A stretch of 62,397 nt of DNA from Deltaproteobacteria bacterium (GTDB taxonomy: Bacteria > Desulfobacterota > Syntrophia > Syntrophales > UBA2210): NCBI GenBank assembly GCA_016933215.1, contig JAFGBH010000047.1:1-62397 (forward strand), read 5' to 3'. The position numbers and the translations under genes were made by a program. Shown here one piece after another: positions 16,753-26,786 of the stretch (positions within the stretch are counted from its first letter, which is position 1; every line of letters starts with the position of its first letter). A model generated the notes under the pieces. The model did not search any database and was not told the DNA's origin. It saw only the letters and a list, made by a program, of their open reading frames with translations.

Positions 16753-18000
16753 GTGATTGAAGAGTTGATTGCAAAAACGGCGAGACGGGAGTTTTCCCGT
16801 GCCATGCGGTTCGAAGAGGGAAGCGGAGCCCTGCTCCCCCGCGGTACCGAAGAAAGTGGCCGCCTGCTCTATCTGCATGTTCCCTTCTGTGAGAGCCTGT
16901 GTACATACTGTTCCTTCAACAGGGTTCTGTTTGATGAATCGCTTTGCAGACACTATTTTGCCGCCCTGAGAAAGGAGATGTCTCTCTACCGGGAGAAGGG
17001 GTACAACTTTCAGGGGATCTATGTTGGCGGCGGCACCCCCACGGTTCTCATGGATGAACTGGAGGAGACCCTGTCCCATGCCAGGGTAAGTTTTAAAATC
17101 AGGGAAATTTCCGTGGAGACCAATCCGAATCATCTTACCGGGGAAAACCTCGAGGTATTGCGGAGGGCCGGAGTAAACAGGCTTTCCGTAGGCATTCAGA
17201 GCTTCGATGACGGGCTGTTGAAGGCAATGGGTCGATATAACAGTTACGGGAGCGGAAGCGAGATCAGAGAAAGATTGATAAACGCAAAGGGATATTTTGA
17301 TACCCTGAATGCAGACATGATCTTTAATTTTCCCCTACAGACCGGGGAAACCCTTGAAAGGGATATTGATATTCTTAGAGAGACGGAGGTGGATCAGGTT
17401 ACCTATTATCCCCTCATGGTTTCGGATTCCACCCGGAGTGCCGTGGAGCGGACCCTGGGCAGGGTCGATTACACAAAGGAACGAGACTTTTATCGTCTGA
17501 TATCGGGGCGTCTGACCCCCCATTACCGTTTTTCCTCTGCCTGGTGTTTTTCCAGAAAGGACGCTATAATCGACGAGTATATCGTGGACTACGATGATTA
17601 CGCGGGCCTGGGGAGCGGTTCCATAGGGTATCTTGACGGCAGATGTTACGCCAATACATTTTATATACCGGAGTATATCGAACGTCTGGAAAGGGGAGAA
17701 CTGCCCCTTATGGCGTCACGCGACTTTTCTCTTCAGGATCGGATTCGCTACGATTTTGTCATGAAACTATTTGGGATGGATCTCTCCCTTGACTCTTTAG
17801 CAGAAAAATACGGCAGGCGAACGTTTGTATATCTGTTCCCCGATATTGCCGCCTTTCTTTGTGCCGGCGGTTTGCGTTATAGCGAGGGTGCTCTCCATCT
17901 AACGGGCCGCGGCAGGTATTACTGGGTAATAATGATGAGGGAGTTTTTTACTGCTGTCAACAATTTCAGAGACTTTTGTCTCAACGCCCGAGGAGTTTAG
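16753..18000 (+). CDS. Coproporphyrinogen-III-oxidase-like (HemN family) radical SAM protein, 415 aa
   Basis: The radical SAM cluster motif is CESLCTYCSFN (CxxxCxxC, about residues 50-57), followed by the glycine-rich GIYVGGGTPT (about 90-99) and ETNPNH, all typical of the HemN/HemW/HutW group. The GTG start has AGGGGAAAAG just upstream. HemN-family members range from oxygen-independent coproporphyrinogen oxidase to heme chaperones and heme-degrading methyltransferases. The sequence does not decide among these, so no gene symbol is given. It stops 7 nt before selA and is probably co-transcribed with it, an arrangement whose logic is not clear. Confidence 0.8.
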   Translation: MIEELIAKTARREFSRAMRFEEGSGALLPRGTEESGRLLYLHVPFCESLCTYCSFNRVLFDESLCRHYFAALRKEMSLYREKGYNFQGIYVGGGTPTVLMDELEETLSHARVSFKIREISVETNPNHLTGENLEVLRRAGVNRLSVGIQSFDDGLLKAMGRYNSYGSGSEIRERLINAKGYFDTLNADMIFNFPLQTGETLERDIDILRETEVDQVTYYPLMVSDSTRSAVERTLGRVDYTKERDFYRLISGRLTPHYRFSSAWCFSRKDAIIDEYIVDYDDYAGLGSGSIGYLDGRCYANTFYIPEYIERLERGELPLMASRDFSLQDRIRYDFVMKLFGMDLSLDSLAEKYGRRTFVYLFPDIAAFLCAGGLRYSEGALHLTGRGRYYWVIMMREFFTAVNNFRDFCLNARGV

Positions 18001-18007
18001 CAGGGAC

Positions 18008-19420
18008 ATGGATGACAAACTCAAAGAATTCTTGAAGAATCTCCCCAAGATCGACGAGATACTTATCCTCCTGGAGAAGGATGGTGTTTCCGGAGAATTT
18101 CCGAGGAATGTGGTGGTGGGCACCTCGCGTTCCCTCGTTGGCGAGATGCGGGATGCCATCGTTGCATCAAAGGGGAAGACGCCCCGCCTCTTGTCTACGC
18201 AAAAGGCCGCAGAGGAGGTAAAAAAGAGGCTCCTGAAACTGCGTGAATTCAGCCTCAAGAAAGTGGTAAATGCGACAGGCATCATCCTTCATACCAACCT
18301 CGGGAGGGCTCCTCTCAGCGAAAGGGCCATAGAGCGGATCGTTGCGGTAAGCAGAGGGTATTCCAACCTCGAGTTTAACCTTGAAAAAGGCAAGCGGGGA
18401 ATTCGCTACGACCACGTCAGAAAGATTCTCTGTTCGATTTCCGGTGCCGAAGATGCCGTTATTGTCAATAATAACGCAGCCGCCGTGCTCCTCGTCCTCA
18501 ATACCCTCTCGAAAGAAAAAGAGGCCATCGTGTCGCGGGGTGAACTAATTGAAATAGGTGGAGAATTCAGGATACCCGAGGTGATGGAAAAAAGTGGAGC
18601 CATTCTGAGGGAAGTGGGGACTACCAACAGGACCCATCTTTCCGACTATGAAAATGCGATAGATACTACAACAGGCCTCATACTCAAGGTCCACACGAGC
18701 AACTTCAGAACCGTCGGTTTTACCGAGGAGATAGGGCTTTCCGAATTAGTTAAGATCGGTAACAAGAAAGGGATTCCCGTCGTAAATGATCTGGGGAGCG
18801 GATGTTTTGTCGCGCTCGAGAAGTATGGTTTCGAGCCGGAACCCACGGTACAGGAGGCACTGGCAACCGGTGTCGACGTGGTCACATTCAGCGGCGACAA
18901 ACTCCTCGGAGGCCCCCAGGCGGGAATCATTCTGGGAAGAAAGAAGGCCCTGGAAGCGATTGAAAAAAATCCCCTGAACAGGGCGCTCAGGATCGACAAA
19001 TTGACGCTTGCCGCCCTTGAGGCAACGGTGCAGGAGTATCTCAATATCGACGGCGCAATCAACAACATACGATCATTGCGGGCCCTGACTGAACAGCAAG
19101 GGGACGTGAAAAAGAGGGCGGAGAAACTGCTCTCCCTCGTAGAGAAGATCGCCCCCGAAGGGTTTTCTTTTAATCTGAAGGAAGGGATGTCCCTGGCCGG
19201 TGGCGGCTCACTCCCTACACAGGAGATTCCCACGGTCCTTCTGGCGGTCAACTCCGAGAGGATTTCGTCAGGGAGACTGGAAAAAAAGTTGCGGCTTCTC
19301 GAAGTTCCTATCATTTCGAGGATTTATGAGGACGAGATCCTTTTCGATCTCAGGACCATTGATGAAGATGAGTTCGGATTGATTGAGGCGGGACTGAAAA
19401 GCCTTAGCGAAGATATATAA
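18008..19420 (+). CDS. selA: L-seryl-tRNA(Sec) selenium transferase SelA, 470 aa
   Basis: A PLP enzyme that turns seryl-tRNA(Sec) into selenocysteinyl-tRNA(Sec). Family blocks include VVNATGIILHTNLGRAPLS (about 86-104) and the PLP-lysine motif TFSGDKLLGGPQAG with Lys at about 298, close to E. coli K295. Length matches (463-470). AGGGAC precedes the ATG. It shows that the organism can make selenoproteins; selB and selC are not in this window. Its stop overlaps the start of the next gene by one base (TAATG). Confidence 0.95.
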   Translation: MDDKLKEFLKNLPKIDEILILLEKDGVSGEFPRNVVVGTSRSLVGEMRDAIVASKGKTPRLLSTQKAAEEVKKRLLKLREFSLKKVVNATGIILHTNLGRAPLSERAIERIVAVSRGYSNLEFNLEKGKRGIRYDHVRKILCSISGAEDAVIVNNNAAAVLLVLNTLSKEKEAIVSRGELIEIGGEFRIPEVMEKSGAILREVGTTNRTHLSDYENAIDTTTGLILKVHTSNFRTVGFTEEIGLSELVKIGNKKGIPVVNDLGSGCFVALEKYGFEPEPTVQEALATGVDVVTFSGDKLLGGPQAGIILGRKKALEAIEKNPLNRALRIDKLTLAALEATVQEYLNIDGAINNIRSLRALTEQQGDVKKRAEKLLSLVEKIAPEGFSFNLKEGMSLAGGGSLPTQEIPTVLLAVNSERISSGRLEKKLRLLEVPIISRIYEDEILFDLRTIDEDEFGLIEAGLKSLSEDI

Positions 19421-20400
19421 TGGTGCTCCACGAGGGGAAATTATTTGAATTTTTAATTGCCGAGCCTGAAAGCGGAGAGAGGCTTGACCTTTTTCTTTCA
19501 AAACAGGAGCTCTTTCTGACCCGTTCACAGGTCAAGAGGGTAACCGATGAGGGAAAGGTATGGGTCAATAATCGGAAGGTTAAGCCGGGGTATCGTTTAA
19601 GGGCCGGAGATCGAGTATCCATCAAAAAGGAAAAGCCCCGAGAGTACAACCTTGCCCCTGAGGAACTACCCCTCGATGTTGTCTTCGAAGACAGATCAGT
19701 CATCGTGGTGGACAAGCCGCCCGGTATGGTGGTCCATCCCGCTGCTGGAAACTACAGCGGCACACTCGTTAATGCTCTCCTCTTTCACTGTAAGGACTTA
19801 TCCGGTATCGGAGGCGTTTTGAGACCCGGTATCGTTCACCGGCTGGATAAGAATACCTCGGGGCTCATCGTGGCGGCGAAGTCGGATGTGGCACACAGGG
19901 AACTGGCCGCGCAGTTCAAGGAGCATCTCGTAACAAAGGTCTATAAGGCCCTTGTTCACGGTGAAGTAAGAAAAGAAGGGGTGGTCGATTTATCCATCGG
20001 CAGACACCCCGTGGATGGAAAGAAGATGTCGACAAAAAGCAGGAGGGGAAAAGAGGCTCTCACGCGCTGGAGTGTGGTCGAGTCGTATGGCCCGGTGACG
20101 CTCCTGGATGTAAGAATAGAGACCGGAAGAACACATCAGATCAGGGTGCATCTGAATGCCTTGGGGCATCCTGTCGTCGGGGATTCACTCTACGGAAACT
20201 CGAAGAAACGGATAAAGGCTTTAAAGGATACCTCGTTGAGGACTATCCTTAATGATGTGGCAAGGCAGGCGCTTCATGCAAGCAGGATCGGGTTTCGCCA
20301 TCCCGAGACGGGGGAATATATGGAATTTTCCTCTCTCCTTCCGGCTGATATAGCCACTGTATGTGAAAAGCTGAGGGAATATGCCTTTCGAGACGCATAA
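19420..20400 (+). CDS. rluD: RluD-type 23S rRNA pseudouridine synthase, 326 aa
   Basis: An S4 RNA-binding domain (about 15-75) is followed by a RluA-family catalytic domain with the motif GIVHRLDKNTSGL, whose Asp (about 143) is the catalytic residue. The domain order and size fit RluD, which modifies helix 69 of 23S rRNA, though RluC-like specificity cannot be excluded. It overlaps selA by one base and the next gene by 20 nt, so it is translationally coupled. The rluD-pgeF pair is a common bacterial arrangement. Confidence 0.9.
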   Translation: MVLHEGKLFEFLIAEPESGERLDLFLSKQELFLTRSQVKRVTDEGKVWVNNRKVKPGYRLRAGDRVSIKKEKPREYNLAPEELPLDVVFEDRSVIVVDKPPGMVVHPAAGNYSGTLVNALLFHCKDLSGIGGVLRPGIVHRLDKNTSGLIVAAKSDVAHRELAAQFKEHLVTKVYKALVHGEVRKEGVVDLSIGRHPVDGKKMSTKSRRGKEALTRWSVVESYGPVTLLDVRIETGRTHQIRVHLNALGHPVVGDSLYGNSKKRIKALKDTSLRTILNDVARQALHASRIGFRHPETGEYMEFSSLLPADIATVCEKLREYAFRDA

Positions 20401-21205
20401 TAGCTTTCAATTCTCCGGAAAGGGCAGCATCGGGTATCTGGAATCGACGGCACTCAGGGAGTGTGCTTTCATAGTCCATGCCTTTCTCACACGGTGGAGA
20501 GGCAGAGATGATGAAAGGTCCGTGAGCTTTAATTTTGGCAATCCTCTGGACGAGCGGGAAGAAACTTCAAAAAGGAACTGGGACCTTCTCTCCTCCGCCT
20601 TTGATATTCCTGTAAAGCATTTTTTCACCGTCGATCAGGTTCACGGAGGGGAGATTTTAATTATCGACGATGATCCAGATGCCGTAGCTGGAAAAGGCAG
20701 AAACTTCCCTTTTGACGGGATTATCACGGCAAGGCCGGGCATTGCCATAGGAATCAAAACGGCGGACTGCGTCCCTGTTATTTTTATGGATCCTGTAAAG
20801 CGTATCGTCGGGGCGGTGCACGCGGGATGGAAGGGAACCGCCCTTTCGATTGCCGCCAGGGCGGTTGATCTTCTTGTCACAAGATTCGGATCTGATTCGA
20901 AGGATATCCATGGGGTTATCGGTCCCGCCATAGGACCCTGCTGTTACGAGGTCGATACACGGGTCTTTGAGAGCATGAAACACCTGCCCGGTCGCGACCT
21001 TTTTTTTAAGGAAGGTGATGACGAAGGAAAATGGATGCTCGACCTTGGTGCGGCCAATAAATTTCAGTTAGAAAAGCAAGGTATACCTGCCGGTAATATT
21101 TATTCCGCCGATCTCTGCACGTCCTGTCATCGGGACACTTTTTTTTCACACAGAGGAGACGGAGGAGGAACGGGAAGACAATTAAATTTCATAATGTTAA
21201 GGTAA
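20381..21205 (+). CDS. pgeF: PgeF/YfiH-family (laccase-domain) purine nucleoside phosphorylase-like protein, 274 aa
   Basis: A DUF152 family protein. Conserved metal-site blocks are visible: TADCVPVIF (about 126-134), HAGWKGT (about 147-153), GPAIGPCCYEV (about 183-193) and a C-terminal SHRGDGGGTGRQ. Homologues bind zinc or copper through His/Cys and have been reported as polyphenol oxidases, nucleoside phosphorylases, and peptidoglycan editing factors. The in vivo role here is unresolved. It starts inside the end of rluD, with which it is normally paired. Confidence 0.88.
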   Translation: MPFETHNSFQFSGKGSIGYLESTALRECAFIVHAFLTRWRGRDDERSVSFNFGNPLDEREETSKRNWDLLSSAFDIPVKHFFTVDQVHGGEILIIDDDPDAVAGKGRNFPFDGIITARPGIAIGIKTADCVPVIFMDPVKRIVGAVHAGWKGTALSIAARAVDLLVTRFGSDSKDIHGVIGPAIGPCCYEVDTRVFESMKHLPGRDLFFKEGDDEGKWMLDLGAANKFQLEKQGIPAGNIYSADLCTSCHRDTFFSHRGDGGGTGRQLNFIMLR

Positions 21206-21668
21206 GCCTCCGATATTATTGCAGCCCCATCTAAAAAATTATCTTGACAAGTAGTATGCTTTATTATAGTTCTAATAGCCTCAATATAATTCTATATGCT
21301 AAATCCTTCCCTATGAAGTATTTCAGGAGTTCACAATAGCAAAGAATAATGTAAAGGGACTTTGACAAAAGAGGGCATCTCCGTTGCCCCAAATGTATTT
21401 TCAACAAGGCCGAATCTTGTGTGTTGCAGCTAATTCATGGTTTGTCTCCAGGGAAAGGTCATTTGGATTTGCATCTCATGACGCAGCGAACGGTTTGTGT
21501 GGAAGAATCTTGGTTATCATAGGATCATGTCTTCATAGACTTCGCGTGTTTCCATATCCAGGGTGAGTTATAAATATTTTTTATCCCCATATTGAAGCTA
21601 AATATTTTTCCCCTGAAGGAAAATTTCCCATAATTTTGTTTTAAAAGCACATAACAGAGGAATGATAC
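21206..21668. other. Long leader region of rho
   Basis: A 463-nt gap without a believable gene. A 60-aa ORF near 21384 has no ribosome site or family look. A TTGACA with TATAGT lies at 21244-21270. The length suits a regulated 5' leader, since rho is autoregulated in several bacteria, but no clear terminator hairpin was seen. Confidence 0.5.
21244..21270 (+). promoter_or_regulatory. Candidate rho promoter
   Basis: A perfect TTGACA (21244-21249) with TATAGT (21265-21270) at a short 15-nt spacing. It would give a leader of about 390 nt. Confidence 0.35.
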
Positions 21669-22916
21669 ATGAACATCTCAGAAGTAAAAAAGCAGTCAAT
21701 AGGAGAACTGGCTGAAATGGCGAAGCAGTTGAACGTACCTGGTGCGAGCGGTATGAGGCGGCAGGACCTTATCTTCGCAATTCTTCAGTATCAGTCGGAA
21801 ACAAATGGCGTTATTACGGGTGAAGGCGTCCTGGAGACCTTGCCGGACGGTTTCGGATTTCTTCGATCTGTTGATTATAATTATCTTCCCGGACCTGACG
21901 ATATCTATGTCTCGCCGTCACAGATCAGAAGATTCGGTCTGAGAACGGGCGACACCATATCGGGAGAGGTGAGACCCCCGAAAAACGGCGAGAAATATTT
22001 CGCGCTTCTCAAGGTCGATGGCGTAAACTTCGAGGGACCTGAAATTGCAAGGGATAAGATACTCTTCGATAACCTTACGCCCCTCTACCCCGAAGAGAAA
22101 CTCAACCTTGAAATGGACTCGGAGAATTACTCGACGCGAATCATGGACCTTTTTACACCCATAGGCAAGGGGCAAAGGGGACTCATCGTATCTCCGCCCA
22201 GGGCGGGGAAAACGGTGCTCCTCAAGGATATCGCAAACAGTATTACGGCCAACCATGAGGAAGTTGCCCTGATGGTGCTCCTCATTGATGAGCGACCCGA
22301 AGAGGTCACTGACATGGAGCGCAGTGTGGAAGGGGAGGTCATTGCTTCAACCTTTGACGAAACGGCATCGCGCCATGTACAGGTTGCGGAGATGGTTATT
22401 GAGAAGGCAAAACGTCTGGTGGAACACAACAGGGACGTGGTGATTCTCCTTGACAGCATCACCAGGCTTGCCAGGGCATATAATACCGTTGTCCCGCCAA
22501 GTGGAAAGGTACTCTCCGGCGGTGTTGATTCCAATGCGCTCCACAAGCCCAAAAGGTTTTTCGGGGCTGCGAGAAATATAGAAAAGGGTGGGAGTCTCAC
22601 CATCATTTCCACTGCCCTTATCGATACGGGGAGTCGAATGGACGAGGTTATCTTTGAGGAGTTCAAGGGAACGGGAAATATGGAGCTTCATCTGGACAGA
22701 CGGATAGCAGACAGGAGGGTTTTCCCCGCCTTTGATCTTGTTCGCTCCGGTACGAGAAAAGAGGAACTCTTAATACCGACGGAGAATCTCAACAGGATAT
22801 GGATTTTACGAAGGCTACTGCAGGAGATGAATCCCGTCGATGCCATGGAATTCATCATCGGCAAGATAAGGATATCCGATACGAATCAGGAATTTCTTGA
22901 TTCAATGAATCAGTGA
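21669..22916 (+). CDS. rho: Transcription termination factor Rho, 415 aa
   Basis: A hexameric RNA helicase ending transcription. Domains are an N-terminal helix bundle (1-45), an OSB RNA-binding fold with the GFGFLRS block (about 61-67), and an ATPase domain with Walker [12 protein letters not shown] (about 176-186), Walker [16 protein letters not shown], and the Q/R loops. Length equals that of E. coli Rho (419), with no insert between the RNA-binding and ATPase parts. The start is an ATG with AGAGGA upstream. It is followed by rpmE and prfA, a common neighbourhood in this phylum. Confidence 0.97.
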   Translation: MNISEVKKQSIGELAEMAKQLNVPGASGMRRQDLIFAILQYQSETNGVITGEGVLETLPDGFGFLRSVDYNYLPGPDDIYVSPSQIRRFGLRTGDTISGEVRPPKNGEKYFALLKVDGVNFEGPEIARDKILFDNLTPLYPEEKLNLEMDSENYSTRIMDLFTPIGKGQRGLIVSPPRAGKTVLLKDIANSITANHEEVALMVLLIDERPEEVTDMERSVEGEVIASTFDETASRHVQVAEMVIEKAKRLVEHNRDVVILLDSITRLARAYNTVVPPSGKVLSGGVDSNALHKPKRFFGAARNIEKGGSLTIISTALIDTGSRMDEVIFEEFKGTGNMELHLDRRIADRRVFPAFDLVRSGTRKEELLIPTENLNRIWILRRLLQEMNPVDAMEFIIGKIRISDTNQEFLDSMNQ

Positions 22917-23003
22917 GATAAGAGAAAAAGGGAAAAACTTCAGACTCCGGGAGGGGAACTCTCTCCCGTGACAGAGGACTTCGGAATCAGGAATTACGAA
23001 GTA

Positions 23004-23120
23004 TTGAATTGAACAGCGAGCGCATTCCCCGCTGCTTGCAGCGGGGAATGCGAGCGAGTAAAAAATAAACATTTTCCTTAACAATCGGAGCTTCCCCGTA
23101 ACTTATTGCGGGGAAGCTCA
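23004..23120 (+). repeat. Dispersed two-hairpin intergenic repeat, copy A
   Basis: The fullest copy. It opens with TTGAATTGAACAGCGAGCG, then a perfect palindrome CGCATTCCCCGCTG / CAGCGGGGAATGCG, an AT-rich middle containing AAAAAATAAACATTTTCC, and a second hairpin GAGCTTCCCCG / CGGGGAAGCTC. It lies between rho and rpmE. Related copies are at 52768, 57491 and 62309, all in the same orientation. It is not coding. Confidence 0.85.
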
Positions 23121-23196
23121 AATAAATTACTTGAAATTACGATTCAAATGAATATAATAGCCAGCTTTTGGTAACCCAAGGAGGAGAAAGAGGATA

Positions 23197-23424
23197 ATGA
23201 AAAAGGGTATTCATCCAGACTATAACAAAACCACCGTAACCTGTGTCTGCGGTAACGTTTTTGAAACGAGATCCACCAGAAAAGAGATTAAGGTGGAAAT
23301 ATGTTCAAAATGCCACCCTTTTATGACGGGACAGCAGAAGATAATGGATACTGCGGGACGGGTAGAGAAGTTCAGGCAAAAATATGCTAATGTGGGACAG
23401 AACAAAAAGGACAAAAAATCTTAG
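23197..23424 (+). CDS. rpmE: 50S ribosomal protein L31, 75 aa
   Basis: Starts MKKGIHPDY, the usual L31 N-terminus, and keeps zinc-binding Cys residues (CVCGN about 16-20 and CSKCHPF about 36-42), so it is the zinc-containing (C+) form. The C-terminal tail is Lys-rich. GGAGGAG is found upstream of the ATG. It sits between the repeat element and prfA. Confidence 0.96.
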   Translation: MKKGIHPDYNKTTVTCVCGNVFETRSTRKEIKVEICSKCHPFMTGQQKIMDTAGRVEKFRQKYANVGQNKKDKKS

Positions 23425-23559
23425 CTAATCCCGGTGTCGTCAAAGGCGGGCCCTGTCGGCGATGTTCAAAATAAATAGTGCAGACTATCTTTTAACCCAC
23501 GGGTTTTCAGTTTGATTTCCCCCTCCGGAACAACAAATCATCCGTCCTGGTAGAGTGTG

Positions 23560-24630
23560 ATGTTTTCTAAACTTAAAGACATAGAAAATAGATACGAAGA
23601 ACTGGAAAGGTTCCTGAGTGATCCCGCTGTAATCAATGACTACAGCCTTTATCAGCGTTATGGTAAGGAACATGCTGATCTCACAGATATCGTGGAGGCG
23701 TTCCGGGAGCATGAAAAGACGGTTTTGCAGATTGAGGAGAACCAGGGACTGCTCAAAGAGAGCGATGATGAATTCCGGGAACTGATCAAGGAAGAAAATG
23801 TCAATCTCCGAAACAATCTTGAGGCCCTGACGGAAAAACTGAAAGTGCTCTTGTTGCCGAAGGACCCCAATGATGAAAGAAATGTGTTTCTTGAGATACG
23901 AGCCGGGATAGGCGGCGATGAAGCCGGACTCTTTGCTGCCGACCTGTATCGCATGTACGCCATGTATGCGGAGCGGTGCGGCTGGAAGGTCGAGGTGGTC
24001 AGTTCCAGCCCATCGGGCGGCATGGGCGGATTTAAAGAAGTTGTATCACTCGTTACAGGAAGAGGGGCATACAGCAGACTGAAATATGAAAGCGGGGTCC
24101 ATCGGGTACAGAGGGTCCCCATTACCGAGGCCCAGGGGCGGATCCATACCTCTGCCGTTACCGTGGCCGTTCTTCCCGAAGCGGAAGATGTGGAAATCAC
24201 TATTGACCCGAACGAACTGAGAATAGATGTCTATCGATCCACCGGTCATGGCGGACAGAGTGTCAATACGACAGATTCCGCCGTGAGAATTACCCATCTC
24301 CCGACGGGATTGGTGGTAACCTGCCAGGATGAGAAATCACAGCACAAAAATAAGGCAAAGGCCCTGAAGGTTCTGAAGGCGAGACTCCTCGACCAGATGA
24401 GGGAAGAACAGGATGCTGAGATCTCGGAGACGAGGAAGAAACAGGTGGGAAGCGGCGACAGGAGTCAACGGGTAAGAACCTATAATTTTCCCCAGGGACG
24501 TATGACCGACCACCGGATCGGACTCACCCTCTATAATCTGGAAAACATTCTTGACGGGAACATCGATGCCGTCGTTGATGCCCTCATGACCCATTACCAG
24601 GCTGAGTCGCTCAAGTTTTCAGACCTTTAA
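23560..24630 (+). CDS. prfA: Peptide chain release factor 1, 356 aa
   Basis: Reads UAA and UAG stop codons. The GGQ motif ([17 protein letters not shown]) is followed by the class I release factor C-terminus. The block [21 protein letters not shown] marks RF1 rather than RF2. I chose the ATG at 23560; the track begins one GTG codon earlier. The neighbouring prmC encodes the enzyme that methylates this GGQ glutamine. RF1 is the factor that would act at the TAG in the acyl-CoA ligase. Confidence 0.96.
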   Translation: MFSKLKDIENRYEELERFLSDPAVINDYSLYQRYGKEHADLTDIVEAFREHEKTVLQIEENQGLLKESDDEFRELIKEENVNLRNNLEALTEKLKVLLLPKDPNDERNVFLEIRAGIGGDEAGLFAADLYRMYAMYAERCGWKVEVVSSSPSGGMGGFKEVVSLVTGRGAYSRLKYESGVHRVQRVPITEAQGRIHTSAVTVAVLPEAEDVEITIDPNELRIDVYRSTGHGGQSVNTTDSAVRITHLPTGLVVTCQDEKSQHKNKAKALKVLKARLLDQMREEQDAEISETRKKQVGSGDRSQRVRTYNFPQGRMTDHRIGLTLYNLENILDGNIDAVVDALMTHYQAESLKFSDL

Positions 24631-24676
24631 ACGTAAAATCCATACCATTACAAAAAACCCCATACGTGCGATTTCT

Positions 24677-25531
24677 ATGAAGATTTTTCAAGCACTGGAA
24701 AAAGCTGAAGCCCTGTTAAAAAGAGAGAGGATTTCTACGCCCAGGCTCGATGCGGAGGTGCTCCTTTGTCATGCGATTGGGAAGGATAAACATTATCTGT
24801 ACAAGAACCCGGGAAAAGTACTCAACGATAATGAAAATGATTTATTTCAGGCACTTGTTGAGCGAAGACGTGGAAGGGAACCGGTTGCCTATATCGTAGG
24901 GAAAAAGGAGTTCTGGTCCCTCGATCTTGAGGTCACAAGGGAGGTCCTCATACCGAGACCGGATACCGAGGTCGTGATTGAGGAAACCCTGAGAATTTCA
25001 GATGAACTGAATAAGGAGAATCTGAGAATTCTCGATGTCGGGACGGGGAGTGGTGCGATTTCTATTGCACTTGCCACTCAATTGAAGGATAGCACGATTG
25101 TTGCCGTGGACAGTTCAATGGAGGCGCTCAGGATTGCCAGAAGGAATGCCGAGCAATATGAGATGGGAGAGCGGATTCACTTCCTCTGCGGAAATTTATT
25201 GAAGCCCCTTTCAGAAAAATTTGATATAGTCGTTTCGAGTCCCCCCTACGTGTCGGAAGCGGAGTTTGAGAGGCTCCCTGACGAGATACGAAAATTCGAG
25301 CCAAAAGGGGCCCTCGTGAGCGGGAAAGACGGGACTGAATGTTACAGGGAACTTGTCGAAGATGCCAAGTATCTTCTTGAAAGCGGGGGATGGCTTGTCA
25401 TGGAGATAGGCTGGGGGCAGGCAGAAGCTATCGGGGAAATAATAAGAAATGATGGGTCCTATGGGGATGTCCTTTTCCGCAGAGATTTAGGCGGCAGAAA
25501 GAGGGTTGTCTCGGCGAGGATTGGCGGGTGA
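24677..25531 (+). CDS. prmC: Release factor glutamine N5-methyltransferase PrmC, 284 aa
   Basis: Methylates the Gln of GGQ in release factors. An N-terminal helical domain (1-80) is followed by a SAM-binding fold with ILDVGTGSGAISIAL (about 116-130) and the catalytic SSPPYVS (NPPY-type, about 188-194). In most homologues the motif is NPPY; here Ser replaces Asn, a substitution seen in some PrmC-like enzymes but worth noting. Length is normal. It lies 46 nt after prfA and three bases before murA. Confidence 0.92.
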   Translation: MKIFQALEKAEALLKRERISTPRLDAEVLLCHAIGKDKHYLYKNPGKVLNDNENDLFQALVERRRGREPVAYIVGKKEFWSLDLEVTREVLIPRPDTEVVIEETLRISDELNKENLRILDVGTGSGAISIALATQLKDSTIVAVDSSMEALRIARRNAEQYEMGERIHFLCGNLLKPLSEKFDIVVSSPPYVSEAEFERLPDEIRKFEPKGALVSGKDGTECYRELVEDAKYLLESGGWLVMEIGWGQAEAIGEIIRNDGSYGDVLFRRDLGGRKRVVSARIGG

Positions 25532-25534
25532 AAC

Positions 25535-26785
25535 GTGGATAAGATTATAATAAAAGGCGGAAAGAAGCTTAAGGGGGAAATTGTGATAAGCGGTTCGAAG
25601 AATGCCGCACTCCCCATTATCGTGTCATCGCTCCTCACGGAGGGCTGGAATACCGTCTACAATGTCCCCGACCTCATGGATGTGCGGACGATAAAGAGGC
25701 TTTTGGTGGGCCTCGGGGTAAAGGTCGAGGAAGGAGAAAATCTAAGGATTAATGCGGGAAGCATAACAAATTGCGAGGCCTCCTATGACCTGGTCAAAAC
25801 GATGAGGGCCTCGATTCTGGTTCTCGGGCCCCTGGTAGCGAGAATGGGAAGGGCGAGGGTTTCTCTCCCCGGTGGGTGCGCAATTGGTGCGAGGCCCGTG
25901 AACCTGCATCTAAAGGCACTCCAGGCCCTCGGTGCGGAGATAGAGCTGCGAGACGGTTACGTGGAGGCCAAGGCTTCACGGCTGAAGGGGGCAAAGATCT
26001 ATTTCGATATCTCCACGGTGACGGGCACGGAAAATATAATGATGGCGGCCACTCTGGCCAAAGGGACAACTGTCCTCGGAAACGCTGCACGGGAGCCGGA
26101 GATAATAAACCTCTCCTCCGTATTGAACGATATGGGCGCAAAGATAACCGGGGCCGGGACCGACGTGATAACGATCGAGGGGGTCGAGAGTCTCAGCCCC
26201 GTCGAAGCGCGGGTGATTCCCGATCGGGTTGAAGCAGGTACATACATGATCGCGGCAGGCATCACGGGTGGAGATGTGACGATCAGGGGATGTGACCCCC
26301 GTCATCTCGATGTGCCCATAGAGAAGCTGAAAGAAGCTGGTGTGAAGATCACTCCCCTTGAGGGAGGGCTCAGGGTAAAAGGGAGTAAAGGTATAAGGAG
26401 CGTCGATATCAAAACGCTTCCCTATCCCGGTTTCCCCACCGATCTTCAGGCACAGATGATGGTGCTCATGTCAGCGGCAGAGGGTATAAGCGTTATTACT
26501 GAGAGTGTTTTTGAAAACAGATTCATGCATGTCAATGAATTGATACGAATGGGCGCAGATATTGTAATAGAGGGAAACAGCGCCATTGTCAAAGGGGTAA
26601 AAAAACTTCGGGGTGCCCCGGTCATGGCAACAGATCTGAGGGCCTCCGCCTCCCTGGTCCTTGCCGGTCTCGCGGGTGAGGGAAAAACAGAACTGTCGCG
26701 GGTGTATCACATTGACAGGGGATATGAAAGAATCGAAGAAAAGCTGTCTTCTCTGGGGGCCGATATAAGGAGGGTAAGAGAATAA
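25535..26785 (+). CDS. murA: UDP-N-acetylglucosamine 1-carboxyvinyltransferase MurA, 416 aa
   Basis: First committed step of peptidoglycan synthesis, transferring enolpyruvate from PEP to UDP-GlcNAc. The catalytic Cys lies in [19 protein letters not shown] at residue 115, the same number as in E. coli, so fosfomycin sensitivity at this site is expected. [11 protein letters not shown] at the start and TDLQAQMM (about 307-314) are also present. The GTG start is separated by only three bases from prmC. hisD begins one base after its stop, so prmC-murA-hisD are likely co-transcribed. Confidence 0.96.
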   Translation: MDKIIIKGGKKLKGEIVISGSKNAALPIIVSSLLTEGWNTVYNVPDLMDVRTIKRLLVGLGVKVEEGENLRINAGSITNCEASYDLVKTMRASILVLGPLVARMGRARVSLPGGCAIGARPVNLHLKALQALGAEIELRDGYVEAKASRLKGAKIYFDISTVTGTENIMMAATLAKGTTVLGNAAREPEIINLSSVLNDMGAKITGAGTDVITIEGVESLSPVEARVIPDRVEAGTYMIAAGITGGDVTIRGCDPRHLDVPIEKLKEAGVKITPLEGGLRVKGSKGIRSVDIKTLPYPGFPTDLQAQMMVLMSAAEGISVITESVFENRFMHVNELIRMGADIVIEGNSAIVKGVKKLRGAPVMATDLRASASLVLAGLAGEGKTELSRVYHIDRGYERIEEKLSSLGADIRRVRE

Positions 26786-26786
26786 A

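Noticed and set aside
16462-17133. 223-aa minus ORF spanning def start and the radical SAM gene
   Set aside because: Overlaps the well-supported radical SAM gene and runs through its promoter region; a shadow frame.
21384-21566. 60-aa ORF in the rho leader
   Set aside because: No Shine-Dalgarno, no recognisable features; kept as non-coding leader.
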